Positions 20,513 through 31,832 of a stretch of DNA of 64,000 nucleotides are shown one piece after another. The notes under the pieces are model-generated. The model did no database searches and was not told where the DNA came from. It saw only the letters and a program-made list of their open reading frames with translations. The position numbers and the translations under genes were made by a program. Origin of the DNA: Ahaetulla prasina. Lineage: Eukaryota > Chordata > Lepidosauria > Squamata > Colubridae. The stretch covers positions 189,543,436 to 189,607,435 of the forward strand of contig NC_080539.1 of NCBI RefSeq assembly GCF_028640845.1, read 5' to 3'. Positions within the stretch are counted from its first letter, which is position 1, and each line of letters opens with the position of its first letter.

Positions 20513-23111
20513 CGTTATTCTTTCTAGTTCTTCTTTTTGATGTATATTCATATTTTTAATTATTATTTTTGTCTTCTGTTGATTCACTTTAAACCCAGAT
20601 ATCTTACTATATTGATCAATTGTCTCCTTTAAATATATAGCTGAATGTGTTGGTTGAGATAAAGTAACAACCAGGTCATCTGCAAACGCTCTTAACTTAT
20701 AATCTTGATTTTTAATTCTAATTCCTGTTATTCGATCTAAACTATGTATATTACTCAATAATATTTCCAAAGTTGAAATGAATAATAACGGTGACAAAGG
20801 ACATCCTTGTCTAGTCCCTTTCTCAATATTAAAAGATTCTGTTAATCCACCATTTACTATTATTTGTGCTGTTTGCTTTCGGTATATAGCCTTAATTGCT
20901 TCAGTAAAATAGTCCCCAAGTTGCATTTTTTCTATTACTTTAAATAAGAACTGCCAATCCAATCTATCGAAAGCTTTTTCTGCATCCAAAAAAAAAGTGC
21001 TGCTGAGACCTGGCTGTTTCTTTCCAAATATTCAAGAAAATTTACAATTTGTCTCGTATTATTTCTCATCTGCCTTCCCTTGATAAATCCTGTTTGATCA
21101 TTGTGTATTATTTGAGTCCTCAATGGCATCAATCTATTCGCTAATATCTTAGCAAATATCTTATAATCAATATTTAAAAGCGATATTGGCCTATAATTCT
21201 CTGGTTTAACACCATCTCGATCTTCTTTAGGTATTAATGAAATAAAAGCTGTCCTCATTGAGGGACTTCTCCTCCCATTTGTATTCTATTAAATAACTCA
21301 TTAAGTGGTTCAATCATCTCATTTTGTAAATTTTTATAATAAGTAGTTGTTAAGCCATCTGTACCTGGTGCTTTGTTCGCTTTAAGCTGCTTAATTGCAA
21401 ACACTATTTCCTCTGAAGTGATTAATTGATTCAACTCTTCCCTTTGATCTACTGTAATTTCAAAAATACCTTGATCTTGTAAGTACCTATCTATATCTTT
21501 ATCATTAATCACATCTCTGGCATATAACTTAGTATAAAATTCTAAAAAGGCTTTTTAAATCAAATTTTGCTGATATACTTCCTTACCTCTATATTCGATT
21601 TTATCAATTATACGTTGTTTCTGTTTCTTCCTGAACAAATATGCTAACCACCTTCCAGGCTTATTAGCATTATTAAACAAATTATGCTTTGCATATTGTA
21701 AATTAGTTACCACCTGATCTGCCATCATCATATTAAATTGACCTCTTAGTATATTTATTGACTCTTTTATTTTACTATCTCCTGGATTATGTATCAGTAA
21801 CTGCTCCTTCCTTTTAATTTCTTCTTCTAATTCCTTTAGCTTTTTCTGCAATCTATTTCTATATTTATTATTCATATCCAATAAAATTCCCCTCATATAA
21901 GCCTTACTTGTGTCCCAAACTATCTCTATAGGTGTCCCCTTATCCATATTCAAAGAAAAAAATTCCTTCATTTGAATTTTACATTCATTTACATTTTGTT
22001 CATATTTAAACAAATTCTCATTCATCTTCCACAACCTACTGGCCCCCTTTTATTGATCAAGTTCAATCCAAACCGGACCATGATCAGACAAAATTCTGGA
22101 ACAAATTTTAGTCTTTTTCACTCTGAAAAACAAATCATTAGTAGTTAAAATAAAATCGATCCTAGAAAATGATTGATGTCAATTGGGGAAAAAAGTGAAA
22201 TCTCTTCCTCATTACATTCTCGCCATACATCTCTCAATTCTAAATCTTCCATCATATCAAAGAAGGCCTTTGGCAATTTGACACGGCTTGAAATATTTCT
22301 AAGACTTCTTTTATCTTTCTGAATATCCATCACTCCATTCCAATCACCCATTAGTATTTAAGTTTTATAATCCCAAAATGTTATTCTTTTGTGTAAAAAC
22401 TTATAAAACTTCTCTTGTTGTTGATTTGGCGCATAAACTCCTATTAGAAGTATCTTTTTTGTCCCCTCCAATAAAAGTTCAATGGCAATATATCTTCCTT
22501 GATTATCTGCCTCTATTAATGTTGCAGTTAAATTACTCTTTATAGAGACTTCCGGGTGGCTCCACCTCTTCGCTGAGCCCTAATTAAAGGGGCTCCGCAC
22601 TGAACATCGTAAAAGCCAGGAAAAGCCGGCTTTAATCTTTTTCTCTGGATGAAAGAGGAAAGATAAGAGCGCAGGAATGTTGGTAGACCTCCCCAGAGGC
22701 TTTGTTTTAATTAAGCAGAGCTTCGAAGGGTCGATGGGTCCCATAAATATTTCTGCCATCTCCGACTTCAGTGCGTGTCTGCAAAAGCAGGAAAAGAAGA
22801 AGGTGTCCATCTCTGCTAATTGTCTTATCTTTATGGATCTCTTTAAGCAGACGGAATGAGTGCAAGCGGACGATTATTGGATTGCAAGTATTTTTGATTT
22901 CCTGACTTCTACTTTCTAAAAAAGAGAATTTTATTTTTTTTGTTCTAATTGACTCTAAGATGGCGCCTGAACGGGAGTGAAAATGACGAATGGAATTTTA
23001 AACAGTCTGTGCAACTAAGAAGATAAGAAATGTTATGTGTGGATTTTAATGAAGTGAACTGAGCTCTCCTATACTTAAAGGGGAGAAGAGAAGTTTCTAG
23101 ACTTATATTTT

Positions 23112-24185
23112 GTGAATTTTAAAACTGAAATGGCTACTAAACCACCTAAGACTGGGGGCAGAAGGGGTTCTGAACCAGCTTTAGAAGATCTGATTAAAGA
23201 GCAAGGGAGAGTGTCTGAAGAAAGGTTTAAGGAGATTATGGATAATAATGAGAAAATAAGAGAAGAAATAAAAGAGAATAATAAAAAAATAAGAGAAGAT
23301 ATCTTAATGGCTTTTCAAGGTTTGGCAAAAAGACTGGAGGTGGTGGAGGAGGAGGTGCAAGAAATTGTTCAGTCAAATCAACAAATAGAAAATAGAATGG
23401 GGGGAATGCAAATCAAATTGGATAAAAATGAAGATCAAGTGGTGGTGATGCAGTATAGAATGATGGAAGGAGCTCTGAGAATTAGAGGTTTGAATGAAGA
23501 CAAAGGGGAAGATTTAAAAAAAATTTTATCAGAAGCTCTGGCTGAATTTATTGAACTTGATCCACAAGAGGTTGCTTATCAAATTGACAAAATTTATAGA
23601 GTTAATTCTTGGATTGCTAGGCAAAAGAAACTTCCTAGAGACATCGTGGTTTATTTTTTGAAAAGAACAGTGAGGAATCAAATTTTGCAAGTTGCTTTTC
23701 AGAAAAACTTGAAAATAGGGGAACAGGAGTTGAAGGTTTTGAAAGAGATCCCTCCCAAGATGTTAAGGGATAGAAAAGACTTTACATTTTTTACACAAGA
23801 ACTTAAGAAATACCAGATTCAATTTAGATGGGAGGTTCCAGTTGGCTTGACAGTGTATTATCAGGGAAGAAGATATCGTATTGACACAGTGCTTAAGGCC
23901 AAAGATTTTCTTTCTACAGTGCTGAAATTTGAAATAGAAATAATAGAAAAAAGAATTCAAGAGACTCAAATGGGTGTGGAAGCTGAGGTGATTCCAGTGA
24001 TGTTACCATCAGAGGAACAACCACAAGAACAAAGACTGACGAGGGGAGCCCTTAAGCGTAAAGAAAAGGAGCAACAAACTCAAAGTAAAGTTCAGGACTC
24101 TGCTACAGAAGCGGTGGGAGGAGCACGTCAAGATACGGGAGGACGATCTTCAGTTGATTGCCCAAAGGCTTCAGCAGCCCAGTAA
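23112..24185 (+). CDS. L1 ORF1 protein, intact reading frame
   Basis: A 357-codon uninterrupted frame, the only complete L1 ORF1 in the window. ORF1p is the RNA-binding, trimeric nucleic-acid chaperone of L1 particles in the cytoplasm. Layout: basic N-terminus (residues 1-25, KPPKTGGRRGSE), coiled coil about 30-120 with heptads such as LAKRLEVVEEEVQEIV, an RRM-like domain from about 118 (ALRIRGLNEDKGEDLKKIL...IYRVNSWIARQKKLPRDIVV), a CTD about 200-285 (VLKEIPPKMLRDRKDF, LTVYYQGRRYRIDTVLKAKD), and a hydrophilic tail rich in Q, E and K. The chosen start is the first ATG after the 5'UTR and gives a full domain set. The stop TAA overlaps the ATG of ORF2 (TAATG at 24183-24187). An intact ORF1 beside a wrecked ORF2 probably reflects chance, as all copies are presumed inactive. 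Confidence 0.88.
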   Translation: MNFKTEMATKPPKTGGRRGSEPALEDLIKEQGRVSEERFKEIMDNNEKIREEIKENNKKIREDILMAFQGLAKRLEVVEEEVQEIVQSNQQIENRMGGMQIKLDKNEDQVVVMQYRMMEGALRIRGLNEDKGEDLKKILSEALAEFIELDPQEVAYQIDKIYRVNSWIARQKKLPRDIVVYFLKRTVRNQILQVAFQKNLKIGEQELKVLKEIPPKMLRDRKDFTFFTQELKKYQIQFRWEVPVGLTVYYQGRRYRIDTVLKAKDFLSTVLKFEIEIIEKRIQETQMGVEAEVIPVMLPSEEQPQEQRLTRGALKRKEKEQQTQSKVQDSATEAVGGARQDTGGRSSVDCPKASAAQ

Positions 24186-27100
24186 TGGCAAATAAAATCT
24201 TGACTTGGAATGTCAATGGTTTGAACTCAGCTCAGAAGAGAAGAAAATATTTCATTATTTGAAACAATTTAAAATGATGTTATTTGCTTACAAGAAACAT
24301 ATTAAATTATCAGATCAAAAGTACCTAATAAACTCAAAGTTAGGTAAACATTTTGTTGCTTCAGCTTTGGAGAAAAACATGGCATAGTGGTTTATTTGAG
24401 AAAAGATATACCAGCCAAGTTAATAGAGGCAGATATTTATGGAAGATATATTGCTATTGAACTTACAATAGAAACAAAGGACTCTCCTGCTTGGTATATA
24501 TGCACCCAACCAGCAACAAGAAAAATTTTATAGAATGTTATATGATAAGTTGATCTATGGGATTATAAATCGTGTATTATATTGGGAGATTGGAATGGAG
24601 TAATAGATACGAAAAAGGACAAGAGAACTTCTTCCAAGAAGATACCTGCACATGCAAAGCTGCCTAAATCCTTTTTGATATGATAGAAGATTTTGAGTTA
24701 AGAGATGTATGGAGACTGGAATCTGGAGGAAAGAGACTATACTTTTTCTCTGATAGGCATCAATCCTTCTCACGTATTGATTTTATTTTAATTTCTAATG
24801 ATTTGCTTTTTAGGTGAAGAAAACTAAGATATTTCCAAGATGTTTGTCTGATCATAGTCCTGTTTGGATGGAATTGCAATATGGAAAAGAGGGTAGAAGA
24901 ACTTGGAGATTAAATGAAAATTTGTTTAGATATCAGGATAATGTAAATCAATGTAAAAGCAGATGAAAGAATTTTTTGATTATAATTTGAATAATGAAAC
25001 ATCGATAGAAATGGTTTGGGACTGCAGTAAAGCTTTTATGAGAGGTGTATTAATATATCTTAATAATAGACAGAGAAATAAGCAACAAAGACAGCGTAGG
25101 TATTTAGAAGAGGAAATCTATAAGAAACAACAATTATTAATACATAACCCACATGATCAAAACTTAAAGATGCAATAAAGTTACTACAGAATCAATTTAA
25201 TATGATAATGGCTGATCAGGTGGCAACAAATATACAATATGCCAAACATAATACTTTTTGTAACGCAAATAGACCTGGTAGGTGGTTAGCATACACTTTA
25301 AGGAAAAGACAAAACAACGTACTATAGAAAAAATAGAATACAAAGGTAAAGAGAGATATCAACAGGATAAAATTAAAAAAGCTTTTTAGAATATTATACA
25401 AATTTATATCTTAAAGATAATATATGAATAGGATATTGATAAGTATTTGAAGGAATATAAGGTTAAAAATTTAACTTTAGAACAAACGGATGAATTGAAT
25501 CGCCTATAACCTCGGAAGAAATTATTTTGGTAATTAAACAATTAAAATGGGAAAACTCCTGGTACGGATGGGCTCACAGTTAGTTATTATAGGAATTTAC
25601 AGGATGAGATGTTAGGTCCACTTAAGGAATTATTTAATCAGATACAACTAGGAGGGGAATTCCCCTCATGGAGAACCTCTTTATTTCATTGATACCAAAA
25701 GAGGAACAGGATTGTTCTAAACCTGGGAATTATAGGCCAATCTCACTTTTAAATAATGATTATAAGATTTTGTTAGAATAATAGGTAATAGATTAATGTT
25801 GATTCTGCAGCGAAGAATTCATAATGATCAATCTGGATTTATAAAAGGGAGACAGATGAGGAATAATGTTAGGCAGATTGTTAATTTACTGGAGTACTTA
25901 GAAAAGAAAAATTTTATTCCAGCAGCATTTATTTTTCTCGATGCAGAGAAAGCTTTTGATCGATTGCATTGGGATTTTTTATTTAAATTAATAGAAAAGA
26001 TGCAATTTGGAGATGGTTTTTTAAGAATAATTAGGGCAATTTATGGAGAGCAAACAGCACAGATTATAATCAATGGTAGCTTAACAGAACCTTTTAAGAT
26101 TGCGAAAGGAACAAGACAGGGATGTCCTTTATCACCATTATTGTTTATTTTAACTCTAGAACCATTATTGGATAAAATACGAGAAGTAAAGGAGATAGAG
26201 GGAATTAGAGTTAGACAATATGAATATAAATTAAGAGCTTTTGCAGATGATTTGGTGATTACTTTAACAAACCCTATAAATTCTAGTAAATCTTTGTTGG
26301 AAATAATTGATCAATATGGGAATGTCTCAGGGTTTAAGGTAAATCAGAAAAAGACAAAAGTGATAATAAAAATATGGCCAGACAACAGAAAGAAAACTAG
26401 AGGAAGTAACAGGATTTGAAATTGTAAAGAAGGTTAAGTACTTAGGGGTTTATATTACGTCAAATGTGAAATTGTATAAGAATAACTATGAGGTTTTATG
26501 GCAAAAGTTCAGAAGGAGTTGATTGTTTGGAAAAATTGCAATTATCTTTGCTGGGGAGAATTGCTGCTATTAAAATGAATGTTTTACCTAGATTTTATTC
26601 CTCTTTCAGATGATACCAATAATTAAGAAAGATAAGAATCTTGAGGAATGGCAGAAGGAATTAACAAATTTATATGGGAAGGTAAAAAGCTAGGTTAAAA
26701 TGAAAATAATTCAAGATTCTCGGAAAGGGAGGTTTAAAATGCCTAATTTTAAATTATATTATGAAGCAGCTGCTCTCTCTGCAATAAGTGATTGGTTTAA
26801 TTTAACAGAGGACAGAATTTTGAATATAGAAGGTTATGATTTGTTATATGGATGGCATGCATATTTAATTTATGACAAAAAGTGGATAAGGCCTTTAAAA
26901 ATCATGTGCTAAGAAATGCCCTTCTGTGTTTGGAAAAATACTCTTATAAACTAAATTATAAGGTTCCTATATGGGCATGTCCTAGACATACAGTAGAAAA
27001 TATAAACATAGAACAGAAGCAGGAAATGATTACATATAAAGATCTTTTGTATACTGAAAGAGGTAATTTGCAGTTAAAATTTCTGCAAGTATTAAGAGAG

Positions 27101-27888
27101 GAAGGGAAAAATTATACTTGGTTTCAATATGAGCAATTACATGCTAGATGGAAGGGAGATCAAAAAATTGGTATAGAGCAGAACGAGGAAATTTGGTAAA
27201 GCAAATTAGAAATCAGTCTCAGGAGCATATAAAGAGATTGTATAATGTGTTACTTGAAATAGATTCTGAAAGGGACTTGGTAAAGGACTGTATGATAAAG
27301 TGGGCACAAAATTTTCAGGAGCCAATATTATTGGAAACGTGGGAAAGAATTTGGGTTAGAAATGTTAAATTCATGAGGCACAGAATCTGAGGAAAATTTT
27401 ATAAAATGTTTTATAGATGGCATTTAGATCCTAAAAATTATCGTGTATGTATCCAGAAATGCAAGCAAATGTTGGAGATGTAATTGTGATGACGCTACAT
27501 ATTTTCACATTTGGTGGACTTGTAAGGTCATAAAGGCCTTTTGGATAAAATTTGGTGGATTTTACAAAATGTTCTGAAAAAGAAGATAAAGTTCCTGCCG
27601 CAATTTTTCTTGTTGGGAATTATTACGGATTGTACAGTAATTGAGACTAAATTGATTTTAAATCTAATAACTGCAGCAAGATTACTAATAGGACAATATT
27701 GGAAGAAAAAAGAAGTACCAACAATACAAGAATGGATATTGAAAGTTGCCAATTTGGCTGAGATGGCGAAGATATCAGCCTTTTTGAAAGACAATACGCA
27801 AGAAAGATACTTAAAGGAATGGAAAAAATGGATTGACTATATTCAACGTAGATATCAGACTAAGAGTTATCAGACTGTTTTTGAATGA
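24185..27888 (+). pseudogene. L1 ORF2 (endonuclease-RT), frameshifted
   Basis: Starts at ATG 24185, which shares its A with the ORF1 stop codon. The N-terminus reads MANKILTWNVNGLN, the typical start of L1 endonuclease. Later blocks include GDWNGV (near 24590), a linker, the RT part in a 207-codon frame at 25796-26419 ([68 protein letters not shown]), further downstream ISDWFNLTEDRILNIEGYDL (about 26760-26840), and the C-terminus at 27541-27888. At least eight single-base deletions or stops divide it (for example near 24240, 24370, 24810, 25170, 26390, 26690, 27190 and 27390). Each catalytic block is visible, but the protein cannot be made. Confidence 0.9.
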
Positions 27889-28313
27889 TTATGATGTATT
27901 ATTTTTGATAGCTTTTGGGGGAAGTTAGGAATTGATGATTGTAGGGGTATAATTAAGTTGGGACGAAAACCTTTTAGCATATGTTTGTTTTACTTTTAAC
28001 TATGGAAGTCGAGAGGGGGCGAAGGAAGGGGAGGAGGGGGAAAGGGGGGGAAAAATTTTGTAAAACTTTTTGAATAAAAAAAAAAATAAAAAAAAAATTA
28101 CTCTTTATGTAAACAACTAGTCCATTCTTATTTTCTGTAGCAGAGGCAACAAAATGTGCTCCCAACCTTGAATTTATCAAATATTTCTGATCTAATATTC
28201 TAATATGTGTTTCTTGTAAGCATACAATGTCATTTTTAAATTGCTTCAAATAATGAAATATCTTTCTTCTCTTTTGTGGTGAGTTTAATCCATTAACATT
28301 CCATGATAAAAGT

Positions 28314-29507
28314 CTAATTGCCATTATCAGCAATCGGAAATTTTTGAAGCACCAGCTGCAAATCATATTTTTCTTTGGGCCTTGCTCCTCCCACTATTTC
28401 CGTCTTAGTAGTTGCAGATTGAGCCTGTTGGGCCTTTTCTTCTTGCTCCTTGCGTTTGACAGCCGCTCTTGTCAACCTTTGCTCTCTTGGAATCTCTGAT
28501 CCCGTCTTAGACACATCCAACACTTGTAAAAGGTCTTCTTCCATTACTATCACTACTTTTTCTTTAATTTCACCTTCCTTTCTCCTACCATCTGAGGATG
28601 GTGGACTTCCAGCTTTGAGCACATAAGCAGGAAACTCTCATGCTTTGCCAACTGTATTAAGATGATGTGCTTTTCCTTCATAATAAACTGTTATACCAGT
28701 TGGGATATCCCATCTGTACTCAATCTGACGTTTTTTAAGTTCATTCACCAAAAAAGCAAATTCCTTCCTGCCTCTAAACATTTTTGGAGGAATTTCCTTT
28801 AGTATTAAGATATCTTGACCAGCCACTTGAACCTTTTCTCCTTTAAAGGAGGCTTGTAAAATCTCATTTCTCACTGTTCTAATAGTAAAATAAATAACAA
28901 AGTCTCTTGGAAGATTTCTTTGTCTTGCTATCCAGGAATTCACACGATAAATTTTGTCAATATGAAAAGCCATATCTGCCGGGCGAACTGCCAAAATCTC
29001 CGCAAAGGCAAAATTTCCTTCAAATTCTCGTTTATTCTTTTTTAGGCCCCGAATTCTTAAAGCAAATTCCATGGCTCTATATTGTACCAAAACAATTTAA
29101 TCATCTACTTTATCCATTTTACTTTGAGCTTCCTCCATCTTATTTTCCAATTTTAAATTAAATTTCTTTATTTCTTCTACTTTCTCCTCCAATAAAATCA
29201 CATTTGATGCCAAACCCTGTACAGCTGACACCAAACCTTCCTTGACTTCTTTATTTCCAATTTGGATTTCTAACATCTGATTTTTCATCTCTGACATTTG
29301 TTCTGTAATTAATTTAAGCTTTTCTTCTATCAGAGAAGTTTGCAAATTCATAGCATCATTAAGGGATTCTCTCATAAAGTCTTTCAAATTATCCTGTAGT
29401 GCTTCCAAATTTAGTGATTTTGTATCTGCTGTATGTGCTGGAGAAACTCCTGGTGTAGATATTCCTGAGGTTTTTGTTGCAGTTGTCTTTAATTGTTTTG
29501 CTGCCAT
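28314..29507 (-). pseudogene. L1 ORF1 of the minus-strand L1, lightly broken
   Basis: Minus-strand frames 29507-29097 (MAAKQLKTTATKTSG, then a coiled coil with EMKNQMLEIQIGNKEVKEGL), 29090-28638 (RRM-like, ALRIRGLKKNK...KIYRVNSWIARQRNLPRDFV, and CTD with KEIPPKMFRGRKEFAFLV) and 28622-28314 (hydrophilic tail ending KFPIADNGN). A stop or frameshift near 29093 and another near 28630 separate them. The ORF1 end overlaps the ORF2 ATG (28323) by about 11 bases, unlike the TAATG arrangement of the nested L1. It matches the ORF1 at 40571-41768 closely in sequence, including the C-terminal ending. Confidence 0.88.
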
Positions 29508-30122
29508 CTCTTAAAAAGTTTCTCTTTAACTTAATATTACTTATAAATCTTCTAAATCTTTTAAAGAAACAGTCTCAATATCTCTTCCCCCTTCTTGTTA
29601 CGATGTTTTAAAAAGTCTCCAGCAATCCTTCACCAATACACAGCAAACAGTGAGAGTTCTAACACTTTCGTTTTCAGCTCATTAACTCATTAAGGACCAG
29701 CCGCCATTTTCACTTTAAAGTCAACTCCAAAACTCAAAATAAAGTAACAGGGAATTGATTTTGTTATTTGCTTTTATAGTTAGAGTTCTCCCATTTCTGT
29801 TCAGTCCGGTATTTTCTTCTATAAGCTAAAATCGGTCCGGCATTGGTTGCGGCAATTAAATCTGCCGAAGCAGGAAAAAATCCTCGGATCTGGAGCGCTT
29901 CGGAGTTCTGAGGGAGCTTAACCCTTCGAACCCACTGGTATCTTCCAGGGGTTCTGGGGAAACTCTACCTCTGCCCCTGCCACTCACCTCTTCTTCACCC
30001 GAAGAGGGGGAATTACGAACCACTGGGCAGCTGATTGTCGCTGTCCTAGCAGTTCAACATGATCCAGAGGTTGGCAATCAAAGAGATCGCCACCATTACC
30101 AGCAGAGCCAACCGGAAGTCCC

Positions 30123-30135
30123 CTGGAGCTTGGAC
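30123..30135. repeat. Right TSD of minus-strand L1 (nest 1)
   Basis: CTGGAGCTTGGAC, exact copy of 15731-15743. Confidence 0.93.
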
Positions 30136-30317
30136 TTTTGAGAGGGCTAGCGGGGGAGGGCAAAATGGACTGCTAAATTGGCTATGCCCACCTAGTCACA
30201 TGACCACCTAGCCATGCCCACCCAGCCAGTCACTAGGCAGATCAAACTATAGTCTGGGGCCCCCAACAATCTGAGGGACCATGAATTGGCCCCGTTTAAA
30301 AAATTTGAGGACCCCTG
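30136..30317. mobile_element. hAT-type non-autonomous element, one end
   Basis: The right end reads 'aaatttgaggacccctg', a TIR whose reverse complement CAGGGGTCCTCAAATTTTTT is typical of a widespread hAT/Charlie-like family; the adjacent 'gggccccc..caatctgagggaccatgaat' fits the same family. Repeated 'cacatgaccacctagccatg'-type motifs at 30185-30240 match those in the hAT at 10203-12350. The left end is not seen; the L1 of nest 1 borders it at its TSD. Confidence 0.6.
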
Positions 30318-30373
30318 TTTTAGATGCTATATAAATTACCAGCAGGACTACTGGGCCAACCTACTACTACATA

Positions 30374-30392
30374 TATATGGATGGATGGATGG
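30374..30392. repeat. Short (ATGG)n run
   Basis: About four ATGG units in otherwise unassigned sequence (30318-30461), where I see nothing else. Confidence 0.8.
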
Positions 30393-30461
30393 ATATAAAA
30401 TTACCCCTTGTTAGGTTAATCAAACTCACAAAGAAAGGAGGTTTATTTCTCTAGTCACATA

Positions 30462-30795
30462 CAGGGGTAGGATTCAGCCGGTTCAGACCAGTTCGGGTGA
30501 ACCGGTAGCTCCGATAATCAGCTGAGAGTGAACTGATTCGTTCTGATGATCAGCTGGGCCTGCCCACCGTCCCTGTTATATTGACCTATATTTCCTTTGT
30601 TTGAAGCCCAGCTGATTGGATTGCCGCACCTCAGCTGTTTTACTTACCAGGGCTGCAGTAGAAGGTAAGTTTTAGAGCTGTTTTCAAACACACTGCGCAT
30701 GCACGGAGTGCGTGTATAGCAAACTGGTTGTTAACCAGCTGTTTTCAGTGTGCACTCAGCGAACCAGTTGTTACACCGGTTGAATCCCACTACTG
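30462..30795. mobile_element. Small hAT-type MITE (334 bp)
   Basis: Inverted ends CAGGGGTAGGATTCAGCCGG and CCGGTTGAATCCCACTACTG, flanked by the exact 8 bp TSD GTCACATA (30454-30461 and 30796-30803). There is no ORF. Several internal copies of the GGTT/AACC motif (for example 'gaaccggtagc', 'caaactggttgttaaccag') form short subterminal inverted repeats. 30804-31017 is unassigned. Confidence 0.92.
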
Positions 30796-31017
30796 GTCAC
30801 ATACCTCCAAAGCTAGGAAATAGCATTGTATAATTTATTTTATGTTTATCAGTTTCTTGTTTCTTTTTCTTTCCACTAAGATACACAAACTGTTTGATTC
30901 GCTATTTCTCTCCCATCAAAGAGGGAGAATGTCAGATAAAGGCAAGAGATAAGGACGGAGGAAGAAATTAATTAAAGTCAAATAAGTTTATTTGTTTATT
31001 ATACAATTAGTTATACC

Positions 31018-31632
31018 AAGGGTTGACAACCTGGAGCCACAAGCGGCTCTTTGGGCCCTCTGCCACGGCTCCCTGTCACATCAGTGGTTTGCCCCGCCCC
31101 TCTTATTTCTTTTTTGGACTCCAGCCCAAAGTGGCAGCAAGCAAAGGCTGCCTTACGTATAAATGTGCCATGAAGGCAGGTACAGGGCCACTTGGCTCCT
31201 ACACTTTCCTCCCCCCGCCCCTCCTCTTGAAACCCCCGTGCCGGCTGTGGCTGAGCTGGGAGCATGCGCACGCATGGAGAGACCCTCCGTGAGCCGCTGC
31301 CTGCCTTGCGAGCGCCTTTCCTGAGCTTTGGCACTCGCTTGAGGAGGGTCTCCCCGCATGTGCACACACTCCTGGCTCAAAACAGCTGTCCCGGGTGTCC
31401 TGAGAGGAAGACGGGGAAGAGGGTCACTGGAGAGTGCAGGAGTAAAGCTGGCCTTTACCTGTCTTCGCGCCACATTTGCACATAAGGCAGCCTTCGCTTC
31501 CTGCCAGACTAGAGTCTCTCCGTGCATGCACATGCTCCCGGCTCAGCCACAGCCAGCCAGGGAGTTATGAGAGGGGGGGGAGGAGGACGGTCACCCAAAG
31601 GGAGGGGGGAGACACACACACACACACACACA
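31018..31632. mobile_element. hAT-like non-autonomous element, left end and GC-rich core
   Basis: Begins 'caagggttgacaacctggag' and 'caagcggctctttgg', a form typical of hAT elements with a CAGGGGTCGGCAACC-like TIR. The core (31120-31580) is GC-richer and contains three related blocks around 'gcatgcgcacgcatggagag' (31262), 'cgcatgtgcacacactcctgg' (31355, reduced match) and 'tgcatgcacatgctcccgg' (31522), so it is internally repeated. It is followed by a (CA)n run at about 31612-31631. A matching right TIR was not found. The frames at 31011-31685 on both strands have no similarity and are not counted as genes. Confidence 0.5.
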
Positions 31633-31754
31633 TTGAGTTATACAATGCAGTGATTGTGTTGTGTTTTGTTGGCCTGACAGTGTGAAGTACATAGGATTTA
31701 GATAAATCAGGAGAAGACCCATGCAATACACAAAATCACCTCTATAGCATTCAC

Positions 31755-31832
31755 TTTTTTTTTTTTTGAATTTATATCTTGCCCTTCTCCGAAGACTCAG
31801 GGCGGCTTACACTGTGTTAAGCAATAGTCTTC
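31755..31832 (-). mobile_element. tRNA-SINE 3' tail fragment
   Basis: Poly(T) followed by 'gaatttatatcttgcccttc' and 'ccgaagactcagggcggctt', the reverse of the L2-like SINE tail seen at 1887-2160 and 3627-3894. Only the tail (about 78 bases) is present. Confidence 0.75.

Larger units (their letters stand above)
22544..28095 (+). mobile_element. Complete plus-strand L1 (second subfamily) nested in the minus-strand L1
   Basis: Flanked by an exact 13 bp TSD, AATTACTCTTTAT (22531-22543 and 28096-28108). The 5' end is GAGACTTCCGGGTGGCTCC, then about 570 bases of 5'UTR, ORF1 (23112-24185), ORF2 (24185-27888), and a 3'UTR of about 200 bases with a G-rich tract (28011-28050) and A-rich end. Length 5552 bases. 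It splits the endonuclease part of the host L1, and the host reading continues across the TSD. Its 5'UTR differs from that of the 39951 and 30122 L1s, so it is a separate subfamily. ORF1 is intact while ORF2 is full of small deletions. Confidence 0.94.
16394..28323 (-). pseudogene. L1 ORF2 (endonuclease-reverse transcriptase), in four pieces
   Basis: L1 ORF2 encodes the apurinic-type endonuclease and RT that perform target-primed reverse transcription. On the minus strand it starts at ATG 28323 (MAIRLLSWNVNGLN), continues to 28109, resumes at 22530-20513, then 18339-18122, then 17683-16394, separated by nested insertions. Visible parts are the endonuclease N-terminus with QETHIR, GDWNGVMDIQKDKR (about 22300-22351), the conserved linker with LKANKAPGTDGL (about 21370), RT motifs [37 protein letters not shown] and FADD (near 20690), and the C-terminal zinc region. 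Frameshifts and stops also break it between insertions (near 22050, 21510, 20940, 17490 and 16700). Not functional. Confidence 0.88.
15744..30122 (-). mobile_element. Full-length L1 on the minus strand, split by three later insertions
   Basis: A complete L1 read right to left. The 5'UTR starts GACTTCCGGTTGGCTC near 30120; ORF1 is at 29507-28314, ORF2 at 28323-16394, then a 3'UTR with a C-rich (plus-strand) tract and poly(T) at about 15744-15756. Exact 13 bp TSDs flank it. It is interrupted by an L3 tail (17684-18121), a 5'-truncated L2 (18340-20512) and a complete plus-strand L1 (22544-28095 plus TSD). Removing these leaves about 6.2 kb, matching the net length of the L1 at 39951-51064, its close relative. 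Comparison with that copy shows that the sequence joins precisely across each insertion. Confidence 0.92.

Noticed and set aside
30462..30795. Candidate CRISPR-like or regulatory palindromes
   Set aside because: The repeated GGTT/AACC motifs belong to the ends of a hAT MITE with a TSD; there are no regularly spaced direct repeats, and the genome is eukaryotic.
31011..31685. Frames of 69-126 codons on both strands around 31000-31700
   Set aside because: They lie in a GC-rich hAT-like core with internal repeats and have no similarity.
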